Source: Pseudomonadota bacterium (GTDB lineage: Bacteria > Myxococcota_A > Polyangia > Polyangiales > Polyangiaceae). Taken from it: 64,000 nucleotides of DNA. How positions within the stretch are numbered: the stretch's first letter is position 1; the number at the start of each line of letters is the position of its first letter. The position numbers and the translations under genes were made by a program. Below, piece after piece: positions 1 to 13,391 of the stretch. Where the stretch lies: NCBI GenBank assembly GCA_023423895.1, contig JAFAER010000031.1, positions 1-64,000 on the forward strand, given 5' to 3'. Under the pieces are notes generated by a model that saw only the letters and a program-made list of their open reading frames with translations, ran no database searches and was not told the DNA's origin.

Positions 1-173
1 CTGTTGCTCTCACCCCGGGGCGGTGGTAATCGCCGTTCATCATCGGTGGGGACCGAGATCCTCGCAACGTCGTGCGCGACGTGCAGGCGAGTACCTCCCC
101 CCAACCTCATCAGCCCTCGCCCCTGCCGGAAGGCAGAAGGAAAGGCACGCCCATCTGGGCGTGACCCGAGCGA

Positions 174-3656
<3,483 letters not shown>

Positions 3657-3690
3657 GGCAAACGGTCGTCGCGGATCGCACGACGCGAAT

Positions 3691-3720
3691 GCGCCCGGGC
3701 GTCATCGACGCTCCGGGCGC
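3691..3720. terminator. GC-rich hairpin after the SNF2 gene
   Basis: A 13-bp stem (8 bp plus 5 bp, one bulged T) closes on the loop ATC: GCGCCCGG-GCGTC-ATC-GACGC-T-CCGGGCGC. It sits between the convergent stops of the SNF2 gene and the Cys-rich gene and could end both transcripts. There is no U-tract, so it may act with Rho or as a 3' stabiliser. Confidence 0.5.
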
Positions 3721-3742
3721 ATGGCGGAAGTCGCAGCTCACG

Positions 3743-4516
3743 TCACGGTGACGGCGGGGGCGGCGGCGGCGGCGGCGGCGGCGGAATGTTGGCATCGGGC
3801 ACGCTCGCGTCGCCACCAGGGCCGCCGGTGACCGGGCCGCCCTCCGGCGACGTGCTCGCGTCGGGGACGTTGGGATCACCGCCGGGACCACCGTCCGGCG
3901 TCGGACCGCCATCGAGCGGATTCCCGCAATCGCCAGGGCAGTTGCAGGCGTTCTCTCCTTCGTCGCAGACCCCGTCGCCGCACGCCGTGCAACCGAAGAC
4001 GCTGGGGAAGTTGGTCGGTTCGCAGTCGACGTTGCCGATCCGGATCGGGCCGTCTTTTGCCGGAGCGAGAGACGGAACGCGACTCAGGCCGGGGCAGCAG
4101 AGCGAGCAGATGTCCTTCCCTTCGAGCTGCTCGTTGGGGCCGACGCACGCGCCCCTGACGCCACCGTATTTGAAGCACGTGGCGAGACGCCCTGCATCGG
4201 GATCGGGGAGCGTCTCGGGTGGACAACATGAACGCCCCTGGCCCTCGGCGCAGCAGCGGTAGATACCCTGGTAGTAGACGCCGGAATCCGGGTCTGCGTC
4301 GTGCAGCGCATCCTTTGCGGCGTCGGACGTGGCATCTTCGCGCGTGTCCCGAGCTGCGCCGTCGTCGGCCGCATCGTTTCCGAGCCCCGCGTCATCGGGG
4401 CTCACGGACGGTGAGCTGCAAGAGAACGGGGTCACGACCAGAACGGATGCGCCGAGGGTCAAGGTGAGCGGAAGCAGCGACTTTGCACGTGTCGACAAGA
4501 CGAACAGGGCGGACAT
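3743..4516 (-). CDS. secreted Cys-rich protein with polyproline C-terminus
   Basis: A 257-aa predicted exported protein of unknown function. The chosen ATG (4516) is preceded by AAGGAG 4 nt upstream and opens a signal peptide (Lys, then a hydrophobic run to about residue 32) ending before SCSS. The lipobox is poor, so it may be a Sec substrate rather than a lipoprotein. An Asp/Ala-rich linker follows, then many Cys residues in CC and CxxCC pairs, and a CGDGVCDEGE...CPGDCG module. That module is a Cys-rich repeat familiar from secreted myxobacterial proteins. The last residues are 11 prolines plus SP, encoded by a CGG microsatellite. It is divergent from the lipoprotein gene at 4759. Confidence 0.75.
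   Translation of the reverse strand: MSALFVLSTRAKSLLPLTLTLGASVLVVTPFSCSSPSVSPDDAGLGNDAADDGAARDTREDATSDAAKDALHDADPDSGVYYQGIYRCCAEGQGRSCCPPETLPDPDAGRLATCFKYGGVRGACVGPNEQLEGKDICSLCCPGLSRVPSLAPAKDGPIRIGNVDCEPTNFPSVFGCTACGDGVCDEGENACNCPGDCGNPLDGGPTPDGGPGGDPNVPDASTSPEGGPVTGGPGGDASVPDANIPPPPPPPPPPPSP
3761..3784. repeat. (CGG)8 microsatellite
   Basis: Eight perfect CGG units, read on the minus strand as proline codons, form the end of the Cys-rich secreted protein. Triplet slippage here would change only the length of the proline tail and keep the frame. Confidence 0.9.
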
Positions 4517-4758
4517 GGGGCTCCTTCGGAGCTCGCGTGGGCTCCTCCGTGTTGGGACCGCGAGTCGTCGTTTCGGGCATGCGTGTGGCGGTTTTTCCGT
4601 GCTTACCTTCCGGACATGTTCGAACGAGCCGCTCGCTCGGGCCCGCATCCATCCGGACGATTTTCGTGCCCGAACGGCAGGGTCCCGGTCCCAACTCCTC
4701 GACGGTGATGGCACCGTCCCCCGATGCTCCAGAGCACCGTGATGTCGAGGATGTGACC

Positions 4759-5475
4759 ATGACCAAGCGTTTTCTCATGCTTCTCGCCGCGAGCGCACTG
4801 TCCTCCGTGCTCGGGTGTGCAGGGCAGGCCGACAAGACGTACCGCGGCGAGCCGCTCGCCCGACTGCACGGCCGCGTGGAGGCGGCATCGACCGCGCCCA
4901 CCGATGCTCCGCCGCTTGCGGCCGCGCTCGTGTGGGGACAGACCGCGCCGAATGCGGACGCCAAGGTGGCGATCGCGCGGCCGAGGCTCGGCACCAGCGT
5001 GCCGGTGAGCGGTCGATTCCCGGCCGAGTTCACGCTCGATCTCTACGAGCCGCCTCCCGAGGGCGCGCTCTTCACGTGCTTCCCCGGGACCCCCGACGCT
5101 CCTGAGACACCCGGGAGCATGGCGACGGCGACTGTCCGTGCGATCCGCCAGGGCGCTTCGCCGTCGAGCGGAACGCCGTTCGATTTCTTCGGGCAGGTTC
5201 GAGAGTTTCTCGTCGTCTACGTCGACGCCGACGTCCCCGCCGGAAGCGCGTGTCCGGGAGGCGCGCTCTCGAAGGGATACCACCTGTTCAAGACGATCCA
5301 GGTCGAGGCCCCGCCGTGCGAGAACCGGCCGCCGGACGATCCGTCGTGCCGCGGACCGTGGCCGTACGCGGAGGTGCCGCTCGCGACGCCTCTCACGCTG
5401 GTCGTCGAGGCGCTTTCCCAGAACGCCACGCCCCCTGCGCCGCCCACTCCCGCGCCCGGCGCAACCGGACGCTGA
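4759..5475 (+). CDS. lipoprotein of unknown function, head of the ECF-sigma operon
   Basis: A 238-aa predicted lipoprotein. The ATG at 4759 has a GAGG SD 8 nt upstream and starts a short signal peptide with a good lipobox, VLGC, giving Cys20 as the lipidated residue. The rest is a soluble domain with several Cys and a Pro/Ala-rich C-terminus; I do not recognise a family. Its stop is only 21 nt before the ECF sigma gene, so it is probably co-transcribed with the sigma, anti-sigma and caspase genes. It may therefore be an envelope partner or target of that system. Confidence 0.7.
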   Translation: MTKRFLMLLAASALSSVLGCAGQADKTYRGEPLARLHGRVEAASTAPTDAPPLAAALVWGQTAPNADAKVAIARPRLGTSVPVSGRFPAEFTLDLYEPPPEGALFTCFPGTPDAPETPGSMATATVRAIRQGASPSSGTPFDFFGQVREFLVVYVDADVPAGSACPGGALSKGYHLFKTIQVEAPPCENRPPDDPSCRGPWPYAEVPLATPLTLVVEALSQNATPPAPPTPAPGATGR

Positions 5476-5496
5476 GCGGAGAACAACGGGAGGAAC

Positions 5497-5982
5497 TTGG
5501 CGTCACGGACGATCGAAGCGCTCTACCGTGAGCACGGACACGTCGTGCTGCGGCGCGCTCGGCGGATCCTCGGCAACGAAGAGGACGCGCGCGAGGTGCT
5601 GCACGATGTGTTCGTGTCCGTCATCGATCGTCCGGATGCCTTTCGCGGTCAAAGCGCGATCACGACGTGGCTGTATAGTGCAACGACCCATGCTTGCTTG
5701 AACCGGCTCCGGAACCAGCGAACACGCGCCCGCCTGCTCGCCGAGAACCACGTCGATTCCCTTTCCGAGCTCTCCACGCCGGGGACCGCGGAGAGCATCG
5801 TCGTCCTGCGCGAGCTGCTTGCGCGCGTTCCTCTCGAGCTCGCGCAGGTCGCGGTCTACTTCTACGCCGACGAGATGACGCACGAGGAGATTGCCCGCGT
5901 CCTCGGATGTTCGCGACGCCACGTCGGCGATCTCGTCGAGCGGCTGCACGCGAGCATTCGCAAGACCGAGGAGGTGACGTGA
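5497..5982 (+). CDS. ECF-type RNA polymerase sigma factor
   Basis: A 161-aa sigma70-family factor of extracytoplasmic-function type with only regions 2 and 4. Region 2 is seen in LYREHGHVVLRRARRILGNE and the following EDAREVLHDVFV helix (about 9-45). Region 4 has the helix-turn-helix around MTHEEIARVLGCSRRHVGDL (about 125-145). The start is TTG at 5497, with GGGAGG ending 3 nt upstream. That spacing is short, but the frame matches the family start. Its stop overlaps the GTG of the next gene (GTGA), as expected for a sigma translationally coupled to its anti-sigma. The sigma factor probably directs its own operon. Confidence 0.92.
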   Translation: MASRTIEALYREHGHVVLRRARRILGNEEDAREVLHDVFVSVIDRPDAFRGQSAITTWLYSATTHACLNRLRNQRTRARLLAENHVDSLSELSTPGTAESIVVLRELLARVPLELAQVAVYFYADEMTHEEIARVLGCSRRHVGDLVERLHASIRKTEEVT

Positions 5983-6773
5983 AGGCCCTTCCGAGCCCTA
6001 CCCGACCGGAGTCGTGTCTCTCCGACTTCATGCTGGACCGACGGCTCGCCGGCGAGCTCGACGTTCACGACGAGGCGGCGGCGCGCACCCATCTCGACGG
6101 TTGCGCCCGGTGCGCGCAGCGCTACGAGGAGGTCGTGCGCGAGCGCGATGCGTTCATGGCGGAACCGCTTCCTTCGCAGCTTCGCGCGCACGCGTCCGCA
6201 GGCGCCGCGCCCGTGTCGAGGCCAGGCCCGAGCGCTTCGAGGAGGCGACTGTTCGCGGCCACCGGCGTGCTGGCTACCGCAGCGGCGCTCGTCCTCTTCG
6301 TGTTGCGCTTCCACGCATCCCAGCCTCTGGAGGACACGCGGACGAAGGGAAGCTCCGCGAAGCTCGGCTTCTACGTGAAGCACGGTGAGCACGTGCGCCT
6401 CGGCACCTCCGGCGAGCACGTCCTCCCGGGGGACGCCGTCCGCTTCGTCTACGCGACGCCGGTCGCAGCGTACCTCGCCGTTCTCAGCGTCGACGGAGCC
6501 CGGCGTGCGAGCGTCTACTATCCGTCGAGCCCGACCTCTGCGCCGGTGGCCGCTGGCGACGGCGTCGCGCTTCCGGTGAGCACCGTCCTCGACGACACGC
6601 TCGGCGCCGAGACGATCTACGGCGTCTTCTGCCCCGAGCCGTTCGCGATCGAGCCGCTGCGGGCTGCGGTCGAGGCAGCTCCCGATCGGCGCCCCGCTCC
6701 TCCGGGATGCGACGTCGAGAAGGTGACCTTGCAAAAGGACTTCACTCCCGAGGAGGTGGCTCCCTCCCCATGA
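5979..6773 (+). CDS. transmembrane zinc-finger anti-sigma factor
   Basis: A 264-aa membrane protein expected to hold the ECF sigma factor inactive at the inner membrane. The cytoplasmic N-terminus carries a zf-HC2-like HxxxCxxC motif (H38, C42, C45). One transmembrane helix follows (about 91-109), with a periplasmic domain of about 150 aa. Part of that domain (GDAVRFVYATPVAAYLAVLSVDG) resembles DUF4384-type domains by pattern. The GTG start at 5979 has GAGGAGG 4 nt upstream and overlaps the sigma stop by 4 nt. Its own TGA overlaps the ATG of the caspase gene (ATGA). The anti-sigma role is inferred from motif plus position. Confidence 0.87.
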   Translation: MKALPSPTRPESCLSDFMLDRRLAGELDVHDEAAARTHLDGCARCAQRYEEVVRERDAFMAEPLPSQLRAHASAGAAPVSRPGPSASRRRLFAATGVLATAAALVLFVLRFHASQPLEDTRTKGSSAKLGFYVKHGEHVRLGTSGEHVLPGDAVRFVYATPVAAYLAVLSVDGARRASVYYPSSPTSAPVAAGDGVALPVSTVLDDTLGAETIYGVFCPEPFAIEPLRAAVEAAPDRRPAPPGCDVEKVTLQKDFTPEEVAPSP

Positions 6774-8350
6774 CCGCGAGGGCGTGGTTCCGCCGGTGCC
6801 TGGCCGCGCTCGCCGCGGTCGTGGTGTTCGCGTGCGCGCCGTCGGCGTCGGCAGCGGTGCGCCGGTACGCGCTCGTCATCGGCAACGATCGGGGCGATGC
6901 GAGCGACGTCGCGCTCCGCTATGCGGAGACAGACGCCCAACGCATCTACGACGTGCTGAAGGACCTCGGCGGCTTCGAGCCCGCGGACATGGTGCTCCTC
7001 CGAGGCGAGAGCGCGCCGCGCGCGCAGGCGACCCTCATCGCCCTGAACGATCGGATCCGCGCGACCATCGCAGCCGGTGGCGACGCGCTCCTCTTCGTCT
7101 ACTACTCCGGTCACGGCGGCGCGGACGCCCTCAGGATGTCGGGCACGCGCTTCGATCTGAGGCAGCTCGAGCAGCTCGTGAGCGGCTCGGCGGCCACGTT
7201 CCGCGTGCTCGCCGTCGATGCGTGTCGATCGGGCGCGCTCACACGCACGAAAGGCGGGCGACCAGCCGCGCCGTTCGACATTCGCGTCGACGAGCGGCTC
7301 TCGGAGCAGGGGCTCGTGGTCCTGACATCGACCTCCGCGAACGAAGACGCGCAGGAGTCGGACGCCCTGAAGGGCTCGTTCTTCACTCACCACTTCGTGT
7401 CGGCGCTCCTCGGCGCCGCCGACAGCGATCTCGACGGCCGCGTCACGCTCGAAGAGGCGTACCGCTACACGTACGACGCAACGTTGCGCTCGAGCAGCCA
7501 GACCCTCTCGGGCATGCAGCACCCCACGTTCCGCTACGAGCTTCGCGGAGCAGGGAAGCTGCCGCTCACCGAGTTGCCGCTCCCCAGCCAGTCTCGTTCC
7601 ACGCTCGTCTTTCCGGCGGGTCGCACGTACGTCGTGATGGCGGGGAACGATCGCGGGCCGGTGGTCGGCGAGGTGTCCGACGTCGCGCGAGCCCGACGGA
7701 TGAGCGTGCGGGCCGGTCGCTACTTCGTCCGCGGGCGCACGTCGGACGCGCTGCTCGAAGGCGAGATCGACGCGAACGGCACGGTCGACGTGACGGACGA
7801 TCGGTTGCGTCGCGTCGCGTACACTCGACTCGTTCGCAAAGGGGAGGGGGGCGACACCTTCGTGCACGGACCGGAGCTCGGCTACTCCTTCAAGACGGCG
7901 CTGCGCAACGCCGACGGCCTCTGTCATGGCGCCTTTGCCGGCTACACGCTCCACTTCGAGTCGTTCAGCGTCGGTGCGCGCTTCGCTGGCTGTCACTCGA
8001 GCTTCGCCAACGAGGTCGTGCAGGCCAGCGTGAACGAGATCGGCGGGGAGCTCCGAGCCCTCCACGGATGGGACCTGCCGATCGTGTCCGTGGAGCTCGG
8101 CCTCGCCGCGGGCGCGTGGCTGTTGCATCAGACGTTCGAGACACGCGGCGTCGCTCCATCGCGGTCCACGCCGGCCGGTTCACTCGGCCTTCTCCTCGGG
8201 CTCCGCGCCGACCTTGGCCGCGGTTTCGCGCTCCTCGCCGAGAGCGGCCTGGTCACGCTGCTCTTTGCTCAGAACGACGCCGCTGGCGCAACGTCGTTCG
8301 GCCCGCACGTGGCATTCCGGCAGGCGTTCGGCGTCGCGAAGGTCTGGTAG
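6770..8350 (+). CDS. secreted caspase-family (C14) peptidase with EF-hand loop
   Basis: A 526-aa caspase-fold protein with a signal peptide (1-28, cut after ASA). The catalytic dyad is visible as YYSGHGG (His115) and AVDACRSG (Cys152), the arrangement of bacterial metacaspase/C14 proteases. At the end of the caspase domain a canonical EF-hand loop runs from D218 to E229 (DxDxDG, V at position 8, E at 12), suggesting Ca2+ control. The C-terminal part (about 330-526) is rich in alternating beta-strand patterns with Gly and aromatic residues, like a small barrel or porin-like domain. The ATG at 6770 overlaps the anti-sigma stop. Substrate and location (periplasm or outer membrane) are unknown. 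Confidence 0.88.
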   Translation: MTARAWFRRCLAALAAVVVFACAPSASAAVRRYALVIGNDRGDASDVALRYAETDAQRIYDVLKDLGGFEPADMVLLRGESAPRAQATLIALNDRIRATIAAGGDALLFVYYSGHGGADALRMSGTRFDLRQLEQLVSGSAATFRVLAVDACRSGALTRTKGGRPAAPFDIRVDERLSEQGLVVLTSTSANEDAQESDALKGSFFTHHFVSALLGAADSDLDGRVTLEEAYRYTYDATLRSSSQTLSGMQHPTFRYELRGAGKLPLTELPLPSQSRSTLVFPAGRTYVVMAGNDRGPVVGEVSDVARARRMSVRAGRYFVRGRTSDALLEGEIDANGTVDVTDDRLRRVAYTRLVRKGEGGDTFVHGPELGYSFKTALRNADGLCHGAFAGYTLHFESFSVGARFAGCHSSFANEVVQASVNEIGGELRALHGWDLPIVSVELGLAAGAWLLHQTFETRGVAPSRSTPAGSLGLLLGLRADLGRGFALLAESGLVTLLFAQNDAAGATSFGPHVAFRQAFGVAKVW

Positions 8351-8365
8351 CGCCGCGCGAGCGTC

Positions 8366-9409
8366 CTACTTGATCAACATCCACTCCACCCCGGGGGTGA
8401 TCTCGACGTGGAAGTGGTTCTTGTGCTCGACGTTGAAGTTCGGCGTCAGCATGACGTGGAAGAGGCCTCGGTGCGCGGAGTCGCAGACGATGTCCCAGAG
8501 CTCCGTCGCGGCGGGCGTCACGGGGTTCGGGCCGGTGCCCGCGGTGCACGTCTGCGTCCCGATCTTGCCGTTGAAGTCCTTGTCGACGTCGAGGACGGAG
8601 CCGTCCTTCTTCTTGAACGTCCCGATGTCGAGGGCCAGCGCTCCGCAATGTTGCTTTCCGTTGTACTTCGGCGTGCAGCCGCCATCGCGCACCGCGCGGA
8701 ACGCGGACATGTGGACCACCTCGACGATGTCATGCTTTGCGAGCAGGCCCGCGAAGTCGTCGAGCGCGAGGACGAGGCGGCAATCCATGATCTCGATGGT
8801 CGACTTCTCGCGCGCTTTTTCCGGAAGCCCCGAGTGGATCGAGATGCCGTGGAGCGGTCCTCGGAGACGCACCGGCGCGAGCAATGCCGGCGCTTCGATC
8901 GGCTCTGCCGCCGCCGTCAGGTCCGCGGCGACCGCGCTCGCCGCCTTGGTCCTCGTCTTCGTTTTCGACGCGAGCTTCGCGCTCTTCCTCGCCTTCGACC
9001 GCTTCGTCCCCGTCCGCCCCGGCTTGCTCGCCGGCTTCGTCTTTTTGACGGCCTTTTCGGTCTTCGCGAGCGGAGCGCGCGCCTTGCGAGCCCACTCCGT
9101 CGGAGGCGCCTCGTCGAACGCGATCCCGCGGCGGCCGAGCTCCGCGAGGCAGCCTTCACGACCGAGCTTCGCGTAGCGCATGTTCGGCGCGTCCTTGCGG
9201 ATGATCGCGGCGACGCGACCCTCTCCCTCGGGTACGAAGAACGACTCGGGCGACTCCGCCATCTCGTCCGGCAAGCCTTCGGGCGCGGGGCCCTCCTCGG
9301 CCGGAGGCGCGACGCTCGCCTGCTCGGGCGGCGGCGGCTCGGGGCGCGACCCCTTGCAGCCGGCGACCGCGACGGCGAGCGCGCACGGGACGAGGAGCGA
9401 GGCGCGCAT
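8366..9409 (-). CDS. extensin-like / M15-type peptidase lipoprotein
   Basis: A 347-aa lipoprotein (lipobox AVAGC, Cys18). Residues 18-100 are Pro/Glu-rich, and a Lys/Ala-rich low-complexity stretch follows (about 105-165). The C-terminal domain shows the zinc-ligand pattern of the extensin-like/D-Ala-D-Ala carboxypeptidase fold: HCGALALDIG near residue 252 and HKNHFHVEI near 328. Such proteins are thought to act on peptidoglycan peptides in the periplasm. The ATG at 9409 was chosen because it opens the signal peptide; a longer upstream reading has no family character. It is convergent with the caspase gene, 15 bp apart. The Lys-rich linker could bind cell-wall polymers (inference). Confidence 0.82.
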   Translation of the reverse strand: MRASLLVPCALAVAVAGCKGSRPEPPPPEQASVAPPAEEGPAPEGLPDEMAESPESFFVPEGEGRVAAIIRKDAPNMRYAKLGREGCLAELGRRGIAFDEAPPTEWARKARAPLAKTEKAVKKTKPASKPGRTGTKRSKARKSAKLASKTKTRTKAASAVAADLTAAAEPIEAPALLAPVRLRGPLHGISIHSGLPEKAREKSTIEIMDCRLVLALDDFAGLLAKHDIVEVVHMSAFRAVRDGGCTPKYNGKQHCGALALDIGTFKKKDGSVLDVDKDFNGKIGTQTCTAGTGPNPVTPAATELWDIVCDSAHRGLFHVMLTPNFNVEHKNHFHVEITPGVEWMLIK

Positions 9410-9643
9410 CCCGTCAGTGTAGCTTGCACGCACGCGTGTGCACGGCGCGAGCGGCGTGCGGGAAGGTGCCCTCACTGGTCGAGGGAACGACCAGCAAATG
9501 GGCCAAAACTCGAGCTTTCGCCGGATCCGGCGGATCGGGCGCGTGAGAGTGACGCGCGCGGATGACCTGAATCGGTGCGTGGAGCGACAAGAGGAGAGGG
9601 GGCGACGCTCGAGCTTTGTCAGCCAAGCCCCCCGGAGGCCATC

Positions 9644-11260
9644 ATGCGCACGCCCCTCATCGCCGCCGTCGTGCTGAGCGTCAGCTGCGGCGGGAAGAAC
9701 CTCTCGCAAGAGCCGCCGCGTCTCGACAGCTCCCCGTGGCTCCTCACGCTCGAACGCACGGAGGCCACACGGTCCGGCGGACCGCTCCGTGCGCATCGCC
9801 TGCGTGACGGTCAGGTGGTCTCCGAGCTCCTCGACCCTTCGGCGACGCTGGCCCCTTCGTGGTCGCCGAGCCGCCGCTGGATGGCGTACCCCACCGCAGC
9901 AGGCGCCGATGGTTCAGCCTTCCGCCTCCGACATTTCGACGGCGAACGTTGGGGCGAGCCGATCACGTTCGTCACTCCTGGAGGGGAGGGCGCGACGAGC
10001 GCGAGCCGCAGCATGGCCTGGTCGCGGACGCGGGATTGGTTCCTCACGAGGACCGCAACGGGGTTCGTGGTGGCCATTCCTCATGAGGACGGCTCGATCG
10101 CGACGAAGCCGCTCTCGGTCGAGAACGCGCTGTCGGTCTGGTGGAGCACGGAGGGAGACCGCATCATCGTCATGCACGGCGGCTCGTCCTCACCCGAGAC
10201 ACCCGAGAGGCGCGCCTCCGTCTTCGAGGTCTCCGACGGCCCCGAGCCGATCACGCGCTTGCTCGAGATTGCTCCGCCCGAAGGGATGACGTTCGACGAC
10301 GTCGACTCGGGGCACGACGAGACGGGGATCCCGAACGGCTCGATCTCGGGCGACGAACGCTGGATCGTCTTCGTGGTCAAGCGCGGAGCCGACGATACGG
10401 CGAAGGCCTTTTATGCGTTTCCGACGACCGGTGAAGCGCCGCCGCACGTGCTCGAGGGCTGCGTCGCATCCTGGAGGTCGGGCACGCCGAACCCCGGCGG
10501 CGATCTTTGCAGGCCGGAGTCGTGGCAACCGGGCAGCGGCACGCTCCTCTTCATGCGTTCGAGGCCGGGTATGGGCACGACGCTCGACGCGTGGACCCCC
10601 TCCACGGATACGGTGGCCACGCTCGGCAACAGGCGCTCGCACGGCTGGATCGGGCCGGCGCGGTCACTGCTCCTCACGCAGGAGGAGGGGTCGAAGGCGC
10701 TCTCCGCGATCGAGCTCCGCGACGGCTCGGCTCCGCTCGTGACGCCGCTTCCGACCACCGAGCTCGCGAGCTTCCAGCGCGCCACGCCGTCGTACGACGA
10801 CGGTCGTTGGGTGATCTTGACTCATGTCGACAGGCCGTCGAACGAGAGCTGGCTCACTACGGTCGATCTGGCCAGCCCGACCGGCTCCTGGAACGCGCGG
10901 GAGATCCATCGTGGATCGATCGAGGTCGAGCGTCAGGGCTTCTTCTGGTCACCGGGTGGGACGTTCATCCTCATCGCCGAGCCGCAGCCGCGGATCCCGT
11001 CGGCCGTCGCGCGTGGCACGCGGATCGACATCGCGACCGGCGCCGCGAGCACGATCGAGATCGATCTCTCTTCACCTGACGGCGGCAAGGTCCCGCCGAG
11101 CTGGCAGTGGCAGCACAGGATCGCCTACGACGATCGGACGATCGCGATCCCGCACGATGGATCCCTCGCGCTCTGGCGGATGGACGCACCCAAAGAGACC
11201 GCCGCGAAGCTCGAAGGTGTCAGCGCGGACGCGATCGTGCGCTGGGTCCTGGTACCCTGA
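9644..11260 (+). CDS. beta-propeller (TolB/WD40-like) lipoprotein
   Basis: A 538-aa exported protein. The ATG at 9644 has GGAGG 5 nt upstream and starts a short signal peptide ending SVSCGG, a plausible lipobox. The mature part repeats the pattern of TolB-type propeller blades. Examples are APSWSPSRRWMAYP, SISGDERWIVFVV, TPSYDDGRWVILT and FFWSPGGTFILIA, each an (S/G)xDxRWhhh-type strand. No catalytic motif is visible. It probably serves as a protein-interaction or ligand-binding propeller in the envelope. It stands alone, with a hairpin 40 nt after the stop. Confidence 0.75.
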   Translation: MRTPLIAAVVLSVSCGGKNLSQEPPRLDSSPWLLTLERTEATRSGGPLRAHRLRDGQVVSELLDPSATLAPSWSPSRRWMAYPTAAGADGSAFRLRHFDGERWGEPITFVTPGGEGATSASRSMAWSRTRDWFLTRTATGFVVAIPHEDGSIATKPLSVENALSVWWSTEGDRIIVMHGGSSSPETPERRASVFEVSDGPEPITRLLEIAPPEGMTFDDVDSGHDETGIPNGSISGDERWIVFVVKRGADDTAKAFYAFPTTGEAPPHVLEGCVASWRSGTPNPGGDLCRPESWQPGSGTLLFMRSRPGMGTTLDAWTPSTDTVATLGNRRSHGWIGPARSLLLTQEEGSKALSAIELRDGSAPLVTPLPTTELASFQRATPSYDDGRWVILTHVDRPSNESWLTTVDLASPTGSWNAREIHRGSIEVERQGFFWSPGGTFILIAEPQPRIPSAVARGTRIDIATGAASTIEIDLSSPDGGKVPPSWQWQHRIAYDDRTIAIPHDGSLALWRMDAPKETAAKLEGVSADAIVRWVLVP

Positions 11261-11419
11261 AGCCGCCCGTCGGCTAGGTCACGGGGGCGCCCGCCGACGC
11301 GCGTTCTTCCGTGGCGCTGGCACGCATCTACCGGAAGAACGCCGGTCCGCACGTCACGGCCTTCGCCAAGCAGTTCGCTCGCGCGTCGATCGACCCACGA
11401 GCGTCGGCTGAGTGATTCG
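11261..11419. other. short gap with a 35-codon open frame, possible gene remnant
   Basis: No established gene. A plus-strand frame from GTG 11311 to TGA 11413-11415 has coding-like codon choice (ARIYRKNAGPHVTAF...) but is only 34 aa and has no SD. It could be the tail of a decayed gene. It overlaps the inverted repeat at 11301-11342, which weakens the coding case. Confidence 0.2.
11301..11342. terminator. 11-bp inverted repeat after the propeller lipoprotein
   Basis: GCGTTCTTCCG (11301-11311) pairs perfectly with CGGAAGAACGC (11332-11342) across a 20-nt loop. It lies 40 nt after the propeller gene stop, so a terminator or 3' stabiliser is the simplest reading. There is no U-tract. Confidence 0.4.
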
Positions 11420-11638
11420 TCAGGCGGCGGCGCGCGCGCTACGGCGCTCGAGTAGCTTCGGATCCCGCGACCTACCGACTTCCATTCGGCAAAGCTGGCA
11501 GCGGAAGGCGATGTGATGGGGCCGCGGTGTCATCCCGAACATGCTGAGCAGGATCCAACCCCACGTCGTGTACTCGGGCTCTTCCTGGATGTTCGCATCG
11601 CCCCGGCGATGACCGCAGTGGCAGGCTCGTTCGCGCAT
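11420..11638 (-). CDS. small hypothetical protein with Cys pairs
   Basis: A 72-aa candidate. The sequence has a CHCGH element near the start and a CQLC pair near residue 50, with a conserved-looking core TTWGWILLSMFGMTPRPHH between them. This layout suggests a small zinc ribbon, although the first pair is C-x-C rather than C-x2-C. The ATG at 11638 has only a weak AGGG near it. It lies behind the sigma54 activator on the same strand, about 130 bp away. Coding is plausible but not proven, and the function is unknown. Confidence 0.4.
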   Translation of the reverse strand: MRERACHCGHRRGDANIQEEPEYTTWGWILLSMFGMTPRPHHIAFRCQLCRMEVGRSRDPKLLERRSARAAA

Positions 11639-11740
11639 GCCCTGGCCATTGCACCAGCGATGCCACGTCCGGCATGCGGGAATTTTCGGCCTTCTGCTGC
11701 AGGCGGTGCCAACAATTCGGCAGGTCTCCGCCGAAGATTC

Positions 11741-11755
11741 GGCAGCTGAGCTGCC
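11741..11755 (-). terminator. short hairpin after the sigma54 activator
   Basis: GGCAGCT-G-AGCTGCC is a perfect 7-bp palindrome about 14 nt beyond the stop of the minus-strand activator gene. The very tight loop makes terminator function only a suggestion. Confidence 0.25.
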
Positions 11756-11768
11756 AAGCCCGCCGAGC

Positions 11769-13304
<1,536 letters not shown>

Positions 13305-13391
13305 GGGGCGACTCTACAGCGTCGCCACGACGTTGCCGATGCTCGAAGGGGGACATCTCGACCACGCCCGGGCCATGGTCGAGGCGGACGC

